Origin: UMGS1502 sp045545435
GTDB lineage: Bacteria; Actinomycetota; Coriobacteriia; Coriobacteriales; Eggerthellaceae
Length of the DNA: 13,078 nucleotides
Reading direction: 5' to 3'
Assembly (NCBI GenBank): GCA_045545435.1
Contig: JAZQAV010000108.1
Coordinates: 1 to 13,078, forward strand
In this document: piece after piece, positions 1-6,706 of the stretch
Numbering within the stretch: the stretch's first letter is position 1
Layout: each line of letters opens with the position of its first letter
Translations under genes and position numbers: made by a program
The notes under the pieces: generated by a model
The model's input: the letters and a program-made list of their open reading frames with translations, nothing else
Database searches by the model: none
Told to the model about the DNA's origin: nothing

Positions 1-1
1 G

Positions 2-718
2 TCGTACATTCAAACGAACGTGGTGGGTTTTCACAACGTGGTCGATTTGTGCTACCAGCACAACGTCCGCCATCTGATATATGCGTCATCTTCTTCGGTG
101 TACGGAATCGGCAACGTCGCACCGTATTCCGAGACGCAGAAAACCGATAAGCCAGCGTCGCTTTATGCGGCAACCAAAAAGTCAGACGAGCTTATTGCAA
201 GCACCTATGCGCATCTGTACAAGCTCCCGTGCACGGGGCTCCGGTTCTTTACGGTATATGGCCCTTGGGGTCGTCCGGATATGGCGTACTTCAAATTCGC
301 AAACAAGATATGCCGGCACGAAACCATTCAGCTGTACAACCACGGTAACCTGCAGCGGGACTTCACCTACATCGACGATACGGTTGCGGGGGTTATGGCG
401 GTTTTGAATGCGGGCGCGCCTGAACCCGACCAAGATGGCATTCCCCATGAAGTGTTTAACATCGGCTGCAGCAACCCGGTGAGCCTGATGGACTTCGTAC
501 GTACGCTTGAGGACGCGCTGCGCACGCATGGTGTCTTGCAGGGCGAGGTAGATTACCAGTTTGTCGGCATGCAGCCGGGGGATGTGTACGAAACGCATGC
601 CGATATGACGCGTTTCGAGCAACGTTTTGGGGCGCTTCCGAAAATCGATCTTGCCGAGGGTCTCGACCGCTTTGCGCGGTGGTACGCGGAATGCGAGATG
701 GCCGCTCATAGTAAGTAA
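2..718 (+). CDS. UDP-glucuronate 4-epimerase-like NAD-dependent sugar epimerase (5' truncated by window)
   Basis: This is the C-terminal 238 residues of a short-chain dehydrogenase/reductase-type nucleotide-sugar epimerase. The reading frame is open to the window edge (it begins SYIQTN), so the Rossmann GxxGxxG motif and true start lie upstream; the GTG at 20 is an internal valine. Visible family marks are the ASSSSVYG strand, the catalytic YAATK (YxxxK, Tyr codon at 164), the segment LRFFTVYGPWGRPDMAYF, and RDFTYIDD. The TVYGPWGRPDMA version of the motif is typical of UDP-glucuronate 4-epimerases, which make UDP-galacturonate, rather than GalE or RmlB. The next gene makes UDP-glucuronate, the expected substrate, which supports this reading. 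UDP-glucose 4-epimerase or another epimerase is possible. Family length is about 330-350 residues, so roughly 100 are missing. The protein should be cytosolic. Confidence 0.85.
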   Translation, partial: SYIQTNVVGFHNVVDLCYQHNVRHLIYASSSSVYGIGNVAPYSETQKTDKPASLYAATKKSDELIASTYAHLYKLPCTGLRFFTVYGPWGRPDMAYFKFANKICRHETIQLYNHGNLQRDFTYIDDTVAGVMAVLNAGAPEPDQDGIPHEVFNIGCSNPVSLMDFVRTLEDALRTHGVLQGEVDYQFVGMQPGDVYETHADMTRFEQRFGALPKIDLAEGLDRFARWYAECEMAAHSK

Positions 719-897
719 CATCTTTCTGTGCGCAGCACGCTGTTTACCGCGCCCTGAGCGTGAATTAGTGGCATTCTAGCTAAGATTATTTTTCAAACGA
801 TGCAATTAACATCGCACAGTGTGGTAGGCTTTAGCACGTCTTGTTTTTCTGCTTGCCAAACAAATGGTTAGCGTGTTTGGAAGCTGCGGAGGGCTTT
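719..897. other. Intergenic gap between epimerase and ugd
   Basis: This 179-bp stretch has no convincing gene. A 6-bp perfect dyad, CACGCT (736-741) with AGCGTG (757-762), lies just after the epimerase stop but has no T-run behind it, so it is a poor terminator. Around 806-835 there are TTAACA and weak -10-like hexamers (TAGGCT, TTTAGC), none matching more than half of the consensus. The gap is long enough for ugd to have its own promoter, but I cannot place one with confidence. Confidence 0.4.
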
Positions 898-2115
898 ATG
901 AATATCGCAGTAGCGGGCGCCGGGTACGTGGGGCTTTCGCTGGCAGTACTGTTGGCGCAGCATCACCGCGTGACGGCGGTGGATGTCGTTCAGGAAAAAG
1001 TCGACCTTATCAATGCGGGCACTTCTCCAATTAAAGATACCGAAATCGAAAGCTTTTTGAAGAACGTTCCGCTGGACCTCACTGCGAGCACCGATGCCGA
1101 GTCGGCTTATGCAAAAGCCGATTTAGTGGTAATAGCAACTCCCACCAATTACGACGAGGCCACCAACGAGTTCGACACGCATTTTGTTGAACAGGTTATC
1201 AATCTGGTGTGCTCGGTTAACGATCGTGCAACCATGGTCATTAAGTCAACCATCCCTATTGGCTACACCAACACCATGGCCGTGCAGGTGAAAGCAGCTC
1301 ATCCGCACGTACGTCTGCTGTTCTCGCCAGAGTTTCTGCGCGAGGGGAGAGCGCTGTACGACAATCTGCATCCGTCGCGCATTGTCGTGGGCATACCCGA
1401 TGCGTTTTCCGCTGATCCGGAATTCAACAAAAGCGCCCGTGAGTTCGCAGCGTTGCTTTTGGAGGGCACCCAAAGCGCTCCGCCGCAGGTGCTTATCATG
1501 AAGTCAACCGAGGCTGAGGCAACCAAGTTGTTCGCCAATACCTATCTGGCGCTTCGTGTGGCGTACTTTAACGAGCTTGATACCTATGCGCAGGCCTTCG
1601 GACTGGATTCTTCGCAGATCATTAAGGCCATCGGGCTTGATCCGCGCATTGGTCAGCACTATAACAACCCCTCCTTTGGCTACGGCGGCTATTGCCTGCC
1701 CAAGGACACCAAGCAATTGCTGGCAAGCTACGGCGATGTTCCCCAGGATTTGATTTCCGCTATTGTGAAATCGAACGACACGCGCAAAAGCGTGATTGCA
1801 AACGAGGTGGAGCGGCTCGTTTCCTCAATTGAACACCCAACGGTTGGCGTATACCGCTTAACTATGAAAGCGTCTTCCGACAACTTCCGCGATTCGTCCA
1901 TCCAGGGCGTGATGGATCGTCTGCTTGACCAGGGCCTTACCGTTTTGGTATACGAGCCGCTGGCAACAAGCGAGCGCATGTTTGGGTGCCAAGTAGTTCG
2001 TGATGTTGCCGACTTCAAGCAAAAATGCGATATCATCTTGGCCAATAGGTGGGACGAAGAGCTTGATGACGTCGCGGGTAAGGTGTATTCACGCGACATA
2101 TTCGGCCGCGATTAG
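898..2115 (+). CDS. ugd: UDP-glucose 6-dehydrogenase
   Basis: This enzyme oxidises UDP-glucose twice with NAD+ to give UDP-glucuronate in the cytosol. The 405-residue product fits the bacterial Ugd length of about 390-450. It opens with the Rossmann dinucleotide fold MNIAVAGAGYVGLSLAV. KSTIPIGYT, SPEFLREGRALYDNLHPSRI and the central-helix motif EAEATKLFANTYLALRVAYFNELD follow. The catalytic loop FGYGGYCLPKD places the nucleophilic Cys at residue 266, and a C-terminal UDP-binding region carries YRLTMKASSDNFRDS. I chose ATG 898 over the upstream in-frame TTG at 841 because CGGAGGG sits just before it and the Rossmann motif then starts at residue 2, as in the family. The epimerase upstream would use its product. 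The VanZ-like gene begins 11 bp after the stop, so they are probably co-transcribed. Confidence 0.95.
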   Translation: MNIAVAGAGYVGLSLAVLLAQHHRVTAVDVVQEKVDLINAGTSPIKDTEIESFLKNVPLDLTASTDAESAYAKADLVVIATPTNYDEATNEFDTHFVEQVINLVCSVNDRATMVIKSTIPIGYTNTMAVQVKAAHPHVRLLFSPEFLREGRALYDNLHPSRIVVGIPDAFSADPEFNKSAREFAALLLEGTQSAPPQVLIMKSTEAEATKLFANTYLALRVAYFNELDTYAQAFGLDSSQIIKAIGLDPRIGQHYNNPSFGYGGYCLPKDTKQLLASYGDVPQDLISAIVKSNDTRKSVIANEVERLVSSIEHPTVGVYRLTMKASSDNFRDSSIQGVMDRLLDQGLTVLVYEPLATSERMFGCQVVRDVADFKQKCDIILANRWDEELDDVAGKVYSRDIFGRD

Positions 2116-2126
2116 TAAGGTGTGCT

Positions 2127-2720
2127 GTGGGTGAAGCTGCGAGCGGGAGTTCTTTAAAACGGAAGCTTGCAGCTTTAGCGTCAAGCGAAGTTGTGGCTTG
2201 GGCGCTTGTTGACGTGGTCGCCGCGTTCATTTTTTACGCCAGTGCGAAAACATCTGCGGATTTGTCGTCCCAGAACGGATTGATTTCCTGGGCGTTCTTC
2301 TGGCTGAAAGAAAACCTTTCGGCGCTTTTCGGTATTCAGATTGACCCGTCGCCTATTGGGCATTTCTGCGAGTACTTTTTGTTGGGAATGACGCTTTCTC
2401 ATGCGCTGAACCTTCGGTGGCGCAATGCGGATGAGCCTGCGTGCGCGGCAGGCGATGCGTGCCTTCAACGCGCAGTGGAGCGTCCCGATCGCGAAGTCGA
2501 GCGAACCGATACATCATTTCGCTCTCGTACGGCTTTAAAGCGGGCTGTGCGCGTGGTGGTGTGTGCAACCGCACTTGCTGCCGCGTACGCGGTGAGCGAT
2601 GAGGTGCATCAGTTGTTCGTGCCGGGACGGGTAGGAGACATTTCCGATGTGGTAGTGGATAGCGTAGCCGCTTGTTTGGGCGCGCTTTGCGTCCGGGTGC
2701 TGTCCGCTAAAGCAGATTGA
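2127..2720 (+). CDS. VanZ-family membrane protein
   Basis: This is a 197-residue integral membrane protein with the two marks of the VanZ family: PIGHFCEYFLLG (about residues 76-87) and SDEVHQLFVPGRVGDISDVVVDSVAACLGA (about 157-186). About four transmembrane segments are visible, near residues 22-40, 78-96, 141-157 and 173-192. VanZ of Tn1546 gives low-level teicoplanin resistance; most chromosomal homologues have no assigned job and are thought to act at the cell envelope, so no resistance role is claimed. The start is GTG 2127, with AAGG seven bases upstream. It lies 11 bp after ugd and looks co-transcribed with it. An unusual polar segment of about 40 residues (98-138, rich in Asp, Glu, Arg) separates the second and third membrane segments. 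The last 14 bp overlap the convergent zinc-ribbon gene. Confidence 0.85.
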   Translation: MGEAASGSSLKRKLAALASSEVVAWALVDVVAAFIFYASAKTSADLSSQNGLISWAFFWLKENLSALFGIQIDPSPIGHFCEYFLLGMTLSHALNLRWRNADEPACAAGDACLQRAVERPDREVERTDTSFRSRTALKRAVRVVVCATALAAAYAVSDEVHQLFVPGRVGDISDVVVDSVAACLGALCVRVLSAKAD

Positions 2721-3090
2721 ACCAGTTGGTAAAGTAACCAGCCACAACGACGGCGATAACTACCAAAAGCAAAACAACAACGAGCCCTTTATGCGATTTG
2801 TGCTTAGGGATACTGATTTGACGTCCTGGCCTGCGCTTTTGGATGGGCGCCGGAGCGGGCGCCGGCATGGGCGCTGGAGCGGGTGTCGGCATGGGCGCAG
2901 GCGCTGGTGCAGCTGGTGGCTCCAGGGATGCCATAGGAGCCGTTGCTTGCGCTTGCGCGTTTGCGTTCAGGTTCTCTGGTTGGGCGGAAACGATTTCGTC
3001 GCTGAGAAGGCTTTCGTCAACGGGTGCTCCGCATTGAGGGCAAAAACGAACACCTTCGTCAATGTGCGCGCCGCACTGAGTGCAATTCAT
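2707..3090 (-). CDS. Zinc-ribbon membrane protein with Pro/Ala linker
   Basis: The 127-residue protein has three parts. The N-terminal zinc ribbon has Cys pairs at 3/6 and 17/20 (CTQCG and CPQCG), the pattern of the zinc_ribbon_2/DZR type. A low-complexity Ala-Pro-Met linker covers about residues 56-83. A basic stretch (KRRPGR, KHKSHK) precedes one strongly hydrophobic segment at 103-119 near the C terminus. The likely topology is a cytosolic zinc ribbon tethered to the membrane by a C-terminal helix; the function is unknown. The start at 3090 is well supported by AAAGGAGG about six bases upstream. Its stop lies inside the VanZ gene on the other strand. Similar zinc-ribbon/TM proteins are common in Actinobacteria and Firmicutes with no assigned role. 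Confidence 0.85.
   Translation of the reverse strand: MNCTQCGAHIDEGVRFCPQCGAPVDESLLSDEIVSAQPENLNANAQAQATAPMASLEPPAAPAPAPMPTPAPAPMPAPAPAPIQKRRPGRQISIPKHKSHKGLVVVLLLVVIAVVVAGYFTNWFNLL
2843..2920. repeat. Low-complexity GC-rich tandem repeat coding the Ala-Pro-Met linker
   Basis: The DNA is built from imperfect copies of a GGCGCTGGAGCGGG-(C/T)G(C/T)CGGCATG-like unit. It encodes the APAPMP-type repeats of the zinc-ribbon protein on the minus strand, and it opens a spurious Gly-Ala-Met frame on the plus strand. Such a tract could change length by slippage between strains. Confidence 0.6.
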
Positions 3091-3125
3091 GACGCCTCCT
3101 TTTCGCAGAGTCGATGATAATTCTT

Positions 3126-3131
3126 ATTGTA
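3126..3131 (-). promoter_or_regulatory. Possible -10 box for the zinc-ribbon gene
   Basis: On the minus strand TACAAT (5 of 6 to TATAAT) lies 36 bp before the ATG at 3090. No good -35 box is found 16-18 bp upstream, so this is only a candidate. Confidence 0.3.
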
Positions 3132-3194
3132 AATGCGTTCGCGCGTTATAGGGGAGACGTGCCTCAACCTCTGGGAATAAAGCAGAAATGCCCG

Positions 3195-3236
3195 CCTATA
3201 AAGCAAGGGCGGATGCACGGTGCACCCGCCCTTGCT
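3195..3236 (-). terminator. Hairpin terminator downstream of the NSS transporter
   Basis: AGCAAGGGCGG (3202-3212) pairs perfectly with CCGCCCTTGCT (3226-3236). The intervening bases TGCACGGTGCA can form a small inner stem. Read on the minus strand, the hairpin is followed by TTTAT, consistent with a Rho-independent terminator about 90 bp after the transporter stop codon. The T-tract is short. Confidence 0.7.
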
Positions 3237-3324
3237 AGTTATCTTGTAATGTGAGCTGCCGAAAGAAATCTGCTGCCGAACGAAAACTGCGCGCAGCAAA
3301 GAAGCTCGAACGCGAAACCCTTCG

Positions 3325-4716
3325 CTATGCAAGCCCCAGGTAGGGAAGAACGTTCCATACCAGAATGAGGAAGATGAGAATAGGCGCGATGTACTTGATC
3401 ATGATGGTCCACGCCTTTTCGAGCTTGAAGGCGCTGGATTCTTTGATCTCGCGTGCCAGAACGTTCTCTTTCACGATCCAGCCGAACATAACGCAGGTAA
3501 GGATTTCTGCGATAGGCATGATGACCGAATTCGAAATGAAGTCGGCAAAGTCGAGCAGCGACGACCCTTCGCCAATGGGCTGAATGAAGGAGAGCACGTT
3601 GTAGCCGGCGTTAATGAACATGCCGATGACGACGATAACGGCTACCACAACAACGAACGCTTGCCTACGCGGCCAATGAAAGCCGTCTTGCAGGATGGAT
3701 ACGCAGGTCTCGATGAGGCCGATACCGCTGGTAAGCGCCGCGAACAGCACCAGAAGGAAGAATACGAAGCCGACCACGGTGGCCACCGCAGGGTCAAGCG
3801 TGTCGAATACATCGGGCAGCGTGATGAACATGAGCGAGGGGCCGGATTTGGCGGCAACAGCGTCGGCAGAACCCATGGCCACGAAAGCTGCGGGCACAAT
3901 GGCCAAACCGGCCAAGAACGAAACGCCGAAGTCGAATCCGGCAATTTGACCAACGCTGGAGGTGAGGCTGTCCTTCTTGCGCATGTAGGAACCGTACGTG
4001 ATGGTGATAGCCATGGCCAGCGACAGCGAGTAGAACATTTGCCCTAATGCGTTAATTACCAGTTCGCCGCTGAATTTGCTGAAATCGGGAACCAGGTAGT
4101 ACGCAACACCTTCCCAGGCTCCAGGAAGCGTGAGCGTGAAGATGGCGATGCCGGCCGCCATGATAATAAGCGCGGGCATGAGGATGGCGTTTACGCGCTC
4201 GATGCCTTTTTCAACACCGAAGCCAACGACGCAGAAAACGGCTAGCATGAACAGAAGCGTCCAAATGTACGACTCAACATCGCTGGTCATAAAGCCAACG
4301 AAGAAGCCGCCGCCGTCGGCCAATGCGTGCGGGCCTTCGGTAATGTAGGATGCGGTGTATTTGGCAACCCAGCCGCCAATGATGCAGTAATAAGGCGCGA
4401 TGATAAACGGAACGGACGACAGCAGCACGCCGATCCAGGTGTACTGCTTTCCGAAGTGCGAAAACGCGCCGATGGCAGATTTGCGCGTGTAGCGGCCGAT
4501 AGCCGACTCAAGCAAAAGCAGCGACAAGCCAAAGGTGGCAACCAGAACCAGATAGGTGATAAGGAAGGTGCCGCCACCATATCGCGCCGCCAAATAGGGG
4601 AAGCGCCACATGTTTCCCAGGCCAACTGCGGTTGCGGCTGCGCCTAAAACGAACGCCCATTTACTTGACCAGGAAACGCGGTTTACGGAATGTTCTGCAG
4701 GGGCTTGTGAGGCCAT
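3325..4716 (-). CDS. Sodium-dependent transporter, NSS (SLC6/LeuT) family
   Basis: This is a secondary transporter of the neurotransmitter:sodium symporter family, LeuT fold, which in bacteria brings amino acids into the cell with Na+. The 463 residues carry about 12 hydrophobic segments. The unwound TM1 signature GLGNMWRFPYLAARYGGG is at 32-49, a TM6 region GQMFYSLSLAMAITITYGSY at about 225-244, and TM8 ALTSGIGLIE at about 327-336. These match LeuT and MhsT segments forming the substrate and sodium sites. The substrate cannot be read from sequence; hydrophobic or aromatic amino acids are plausible. I chose ATG 4716 over the upstream in-frame GTG 4728 because AAAGG lies 11 bases before the ATG but directly abuts the GTG. 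It appears monocistronic, with its own promoter (4802-4829) and terminator (3195-3236). Confidence 0.93.
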   Translation of the reverse strand: MASQAPAEHSVNRVSWSSKWAFVLGAAATAVGLGNMWRFPYLAARYGGGTFLITYLVLVATFGLSLLLLESAIGRYTRKSAIGAFSHFGKQYTWIGVLLSSVPFIIAPYYCIIGGWVAKYTASYITEGPHALADGGGFFVGFMTSDVESYIWTLLFMLAVFCVVGFGVEKGIERVNAILMPALIIMAAGIAIFTLTLPGAWEGVAYYLVPDFSKFSGELVINALGQMFYSLSLAMAITITYGSYMRKKDSLTSSVGQIAGFDFGVSFLAGLAIVPAAFVAMGSADAVAAKSGPSLMFITLPDVFDTLDPAVATVVGFVFFLLVLFAALTSGIGLIETCVSILQDGFHWPRRQAFVVVVAVIVVIGMFINAGYNVLSFIQPIGEGSSLLDFADFISNSVIMPIAEILTCVMFGWIVKENVLAREIKESSAFKLEKAWTIMIKYIAPILIFLILVWNVLPYLGLA

Positions 4717-4801
4717 GAAATACAACACCTTTCAAATGAGGCGCCGGTGCCTCGGCAACGCGATAGAACTACAACCGGCTAAACGTAAATAAACGTGCAA
4801 C

Positions 4802-4829
4802 ATTATAGTCCATCGGTTGCCGTCGGCAA
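4802..4829 (-). promoter_or_regulatory. Sigma-70-type promoter for the NSS transporter
   Basis: On the minus strand TTGCCG (4824-4829, 4 of 6 to TTGACA) is followed after 16 bp by a perfect TATAAT (4802-4807). Transcription would start near 4795, giving a leader of about 80 bases. A perfect 6-bp dyad with a 3-nt centre, GTTGCC-GTC-GGCAAC (4816-4830), covers the -35 box and could be an operator. Confidence 0.55.
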
Positions 4830-4868
4830 CAAACAGCTCCGTGAGCGGCGCAAACCGCCGCATTTGTT
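4828..4868. repeat. Nested dyad upstream of the NSS promoter
   Basis: AACAAA (4828-4833) pairs with TTTGTT (4863-4868), and inside it GCGGCG (4845-4850) pairs with CGCCGC (4856-4861) around CAAAC. The structure could fold in RNA or DNA. Neither strand has a clear T-run after it, so its role is unknown. Confidence 0.5.
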
Positions 4869-4882
4869 CACAAGGCTAAACG

Positions 4883-5020
4883 GTCGGAGTTCAAAGGGCG
4901 ACTGCATTCGAAGCTTAGTCGGAGTTCAAAGGGCGGCCGCCGCTCGAGGGACCGCCGTAGTCTAAGGCTCGCTCTGCGTTCAAGGCGCAGCCGCCCGATG
5001 AGGGGCTGCCGTTCGAGTGC
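4883..5020. repeat. Non-coding GC-rich repeat cluster (18-bp perfect direct repeat, 35-bp period)
   Basis: GTCGGAGTTCAAAGGGCG occurs perfectly at 4883-4900 and 4918-4935. A third, diverged copy begins GTTCAAGGCGCAGCCGCC at 4978. Each unit opens with GTTCAA(A)GG and closes with TTCGA or CTCGAG (about 4908, 4943 and 5012). The third also contains a GCAGCC/GGCTGC hairpin, with ATTTTTCTT beginning at 5021. The cluster lies between the NSS gene's upstream region and the 3' end of the repeat-protein gene. The units are not identical enough, nor numerous enough, for CRISPR. A REP-like element is the nearest comparison. Confidence 0.65.
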
Positions 5021-5056
5021 ATTTTTCTTCGCATTGCGAAAATCTCAACCGCGCAT

Positions 5057-6580
5057 TTAATTGCCGTTGCCTTTCTTGCCGCGCACCAGCAGCAACACGA
5101 AAATAGCTATGAGCGCTACGGCGATCACGCCCAAAAGAATGGGAATGATGGGGAGTTCGCTCACGGCGTTTTGCGTGGAGCCGGCGCCGTTTGAGGTGGG
5201 CGCTTGGGCGGAAGCGCTGCCTGATGTGCTGTTGGAAGAAGCTCCTACAGATGCACTACCTGCAGAAGACGCCGTGCTTGAAGCGCTTCCCGAACCGCTG
5301 GCACTAGAACTTGAATTGCTGCCAGTGGAGCTACCGCTTTTAGGTGGGATGTCTTCCCACTGCGCCACCAACGTAAGATCGCCTAACAACGTGGTGGCTG
5401 TTCCTGGCTGCCCTAAATCCCAACCTGCGAATTGCTTTCCAGCGGGCGGTGTGAAGCTGCATTCCGGAAGCGTAAAGGAGCTGCTATAGGGAAGCGTCTG
5501 GCTTTCCATGGTTCCCGTACCGCCATTAGCGTTGAAATTGACGGTGCAGGGGATAAGCTCCCATTGCGCAATAAGCGTGACGGGGGAGTTGACGGTAACG
5601 GTTGCGCCAGGCTGCAAAACCCCCATGCCCTCAACGTACCAGCCGGCAAATCGCTTTCCTATCGGTGGCGTGAAAGCGTTTTCGGGCAACGTGTAGACGG
5701 TGCCTTCTTGAAGATAGGGGTCGGCCATGTATCCATCGGCGCCGTTGCTGTCGATGTATACCAAATAAGAAGGAATATCGGCCCACAGGGCGGTTATGGT
5801 TATGTTGCCATTGACGGCTAACCCTTCGCCAGCGTACCCCACATCCCAACGATCGAATCGCTTGCCTTCGGGTGCATTGAAGGTGCATTCGGGCAACGTG
5901 AACCATCCGCCGGCGTCTACGACGTAATCGGGCATAAGCCCCCATCCCTCACCGGGAAGCGTGACCACGGTGTATTGGTCGTCCGTAAAGTTGGCAAGCA
6001 GATACATATCGGAGTACACCGAGAAGTAATACGGGTTATCGCCTGAGACCCAGTTGCCGTAACCGTCGGTCCAGTGCGAGAACCGTTTGCCCCCATAGGG
6101 GTTTGCCTCAACGGCGGTGTACTGTCCTTCGGTAACGTAGTAGTTCGTCATACCCCATGCCGTCCAGTCTTCGCTGATAACGCCGCAATACACCATACCG
6201 CCTTCTCCGGCTTCAACGGTAAGCGTATGAGTGGGCGTTATGGGGGGCGTGTTGAACTCGGCATAGATGGTCATGTCCATGTTGAGCTCGAAGGCGTAAT
6301 GCGAATCGTAGCTTATATAGCCAATGCCCTCGGCGTACCAACCAACAAACTGAGACCATTGGTTGGGCCATGCTTGCATATCGATCCAGTCGCCGACTGA
6401 GTTAAGGGCCACAAAGGTTCCTTCGTAGCCGTTGACAACAACGGTGCCCTGGTCCGCCGGTGCCGGATAGACCTCCAGCCAGGCGGGCGCGGCAGCTTGT
6501 GCTTGAGGGGTTGCAAGCGGGGAAATTGCAACGATGGCAAAAACAATCACGGTCAATCGTGCGAACCATGTTCTGATCAT
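5057..6580 (-). CDS. Secreted, membrane-tethered protein with InlB B-type (Listeria-Bacteroides) repeats
   Basis: This 507-residue protein has a clear Sec signal peptide (basic MIRTWFAR, hydrophobic core, probable cleavage after AQA at 29). About five repeats of the InlB B-repeat/Flg_new type follow, near 35-110, 118-200, 203-267, 270-341 and 345-409. They share GKRFxxW then, about 25 residues on, LxAxW, with an ECxFxxPxGKRF lead-in in later copies. A Ser/Gly/Ala linker (about 412-475) leads to one membrane helix (477-499) and a basic tail RGKKGNGN. No LPXTG motif is visible, so it is probably held in the membrane with its repeats outside. Such repeats occur in surface and adhesion proteins; any binding role is inference. 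ATG 6580 has TGGAGG six bases upstream. Confidence 0.88.
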   Translation of the reverse strand: MIRTWFARLTVIVFAIVAISPLATPQAQAAAPAWLEVYPAPADQGTVVVNGYEGTFVALNSVGDWIDMQAWPNQWSQFVGWYAEGIGYISYDSHYAFELNMDMTIYAEFNTPPITPTHTLTVEAGEGGMVYCGVISEDWTAWGMTNYYVTEGQYTAVEANPYGGKRFSHWTDGYGNWVSGDNPYYFSVYSDMYLLANFTDDQYTVVTLPGEGWGLMPDYVVDAGGWFTLPECTFNAPEGKRFDRWDVGYAGEGLAVNGNITITALWADIPSYLVYIDSNGADGYMADPYLQEGTVYTLPENAFTPPIGKRFAGWYVEGMGVLQPGATVTVNSPVTLIAQWELIPCTVNFNANGGTGTMESQTLPYSSSFTLPECSFTPPAGKQFAGWDLGQPGTATTLLGDLTLVAQWEDIPPKSGSSTGSNSSSSASGSGSASSTASSAGSASVGASSNSTSGSASAQAPTSNGAGSTQNAVSELPIIPILLGVIAVALIAIFVLLLVRGKKGNGN

Positions 6581-6657
6581 ATCGGCCTCCAGGTTTGGGT
6601 CGACTGGTGCTCAGCACTTCGTATTGATAGGTAAACAACTCATCAAACGATAAAAGG

Positions 6658-6663
6658 ATTATA
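6658..6663 (-). promoter_or_regulatory. Probable -10 box for the repeat-protein gene
   Basis: A perfect TATAAT on the minus strand lies 78 bp before the ATG at 6580, in the 126-bp gap after ogt. The -35 region is poor (GAAACA with 15-bp spacing is the best found), so this may be a weak or activator-dependent promoter. Confidence 0.4.
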
Positions 6664-6706
6664 ACGCGCTGACTACCCTGTTTCGTGGTTCGCACGAGTA
6701 AATTGT

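Noticed and set aside
841..897. Upstream TTG start for ugd
   Set aside because: It would add 19 residues before the Rossmann motif; ATG 898 has CGGAGGG just upstream and gives the usual N terminus.
2127..2720. Glycopeptide (teicoplanin) resistance gene vanZ
   Set aside because: Only the VanZ-family fold is recognisable; no vanR/S/H/A/X genes are present, and chromosomal homologues are widespread without resistance.
2843..3037. Plus-strand Gly-Ala-Met-rich frame
   Set aside because: It is the low-complexity shadow of the Ala-Pro-Met linker coded on the other strand.
3087..3332. 81-codon minus-strand frame between the NSS and zinc-ribbon genes
   Set aside because: It runs through the transporter's terminator hairpin, has no motif, and overlaps both flanking genes' ends.
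4883..4935. CRISPR array
   Set aside because: There are only two perfect 18-bp copies and one diverged copy; the 17-bp interval is too short for a spacer and no cas genes are present.
5057..5160. Sortase (LPXTG) anchor at the C terminus of the repeat protein
   Set aside because: The sequence before the membrane helix reads SELPIIPILL, which lacks the x-T-G of LPXTG, although the hydrophobic helix and basic tail look similar.
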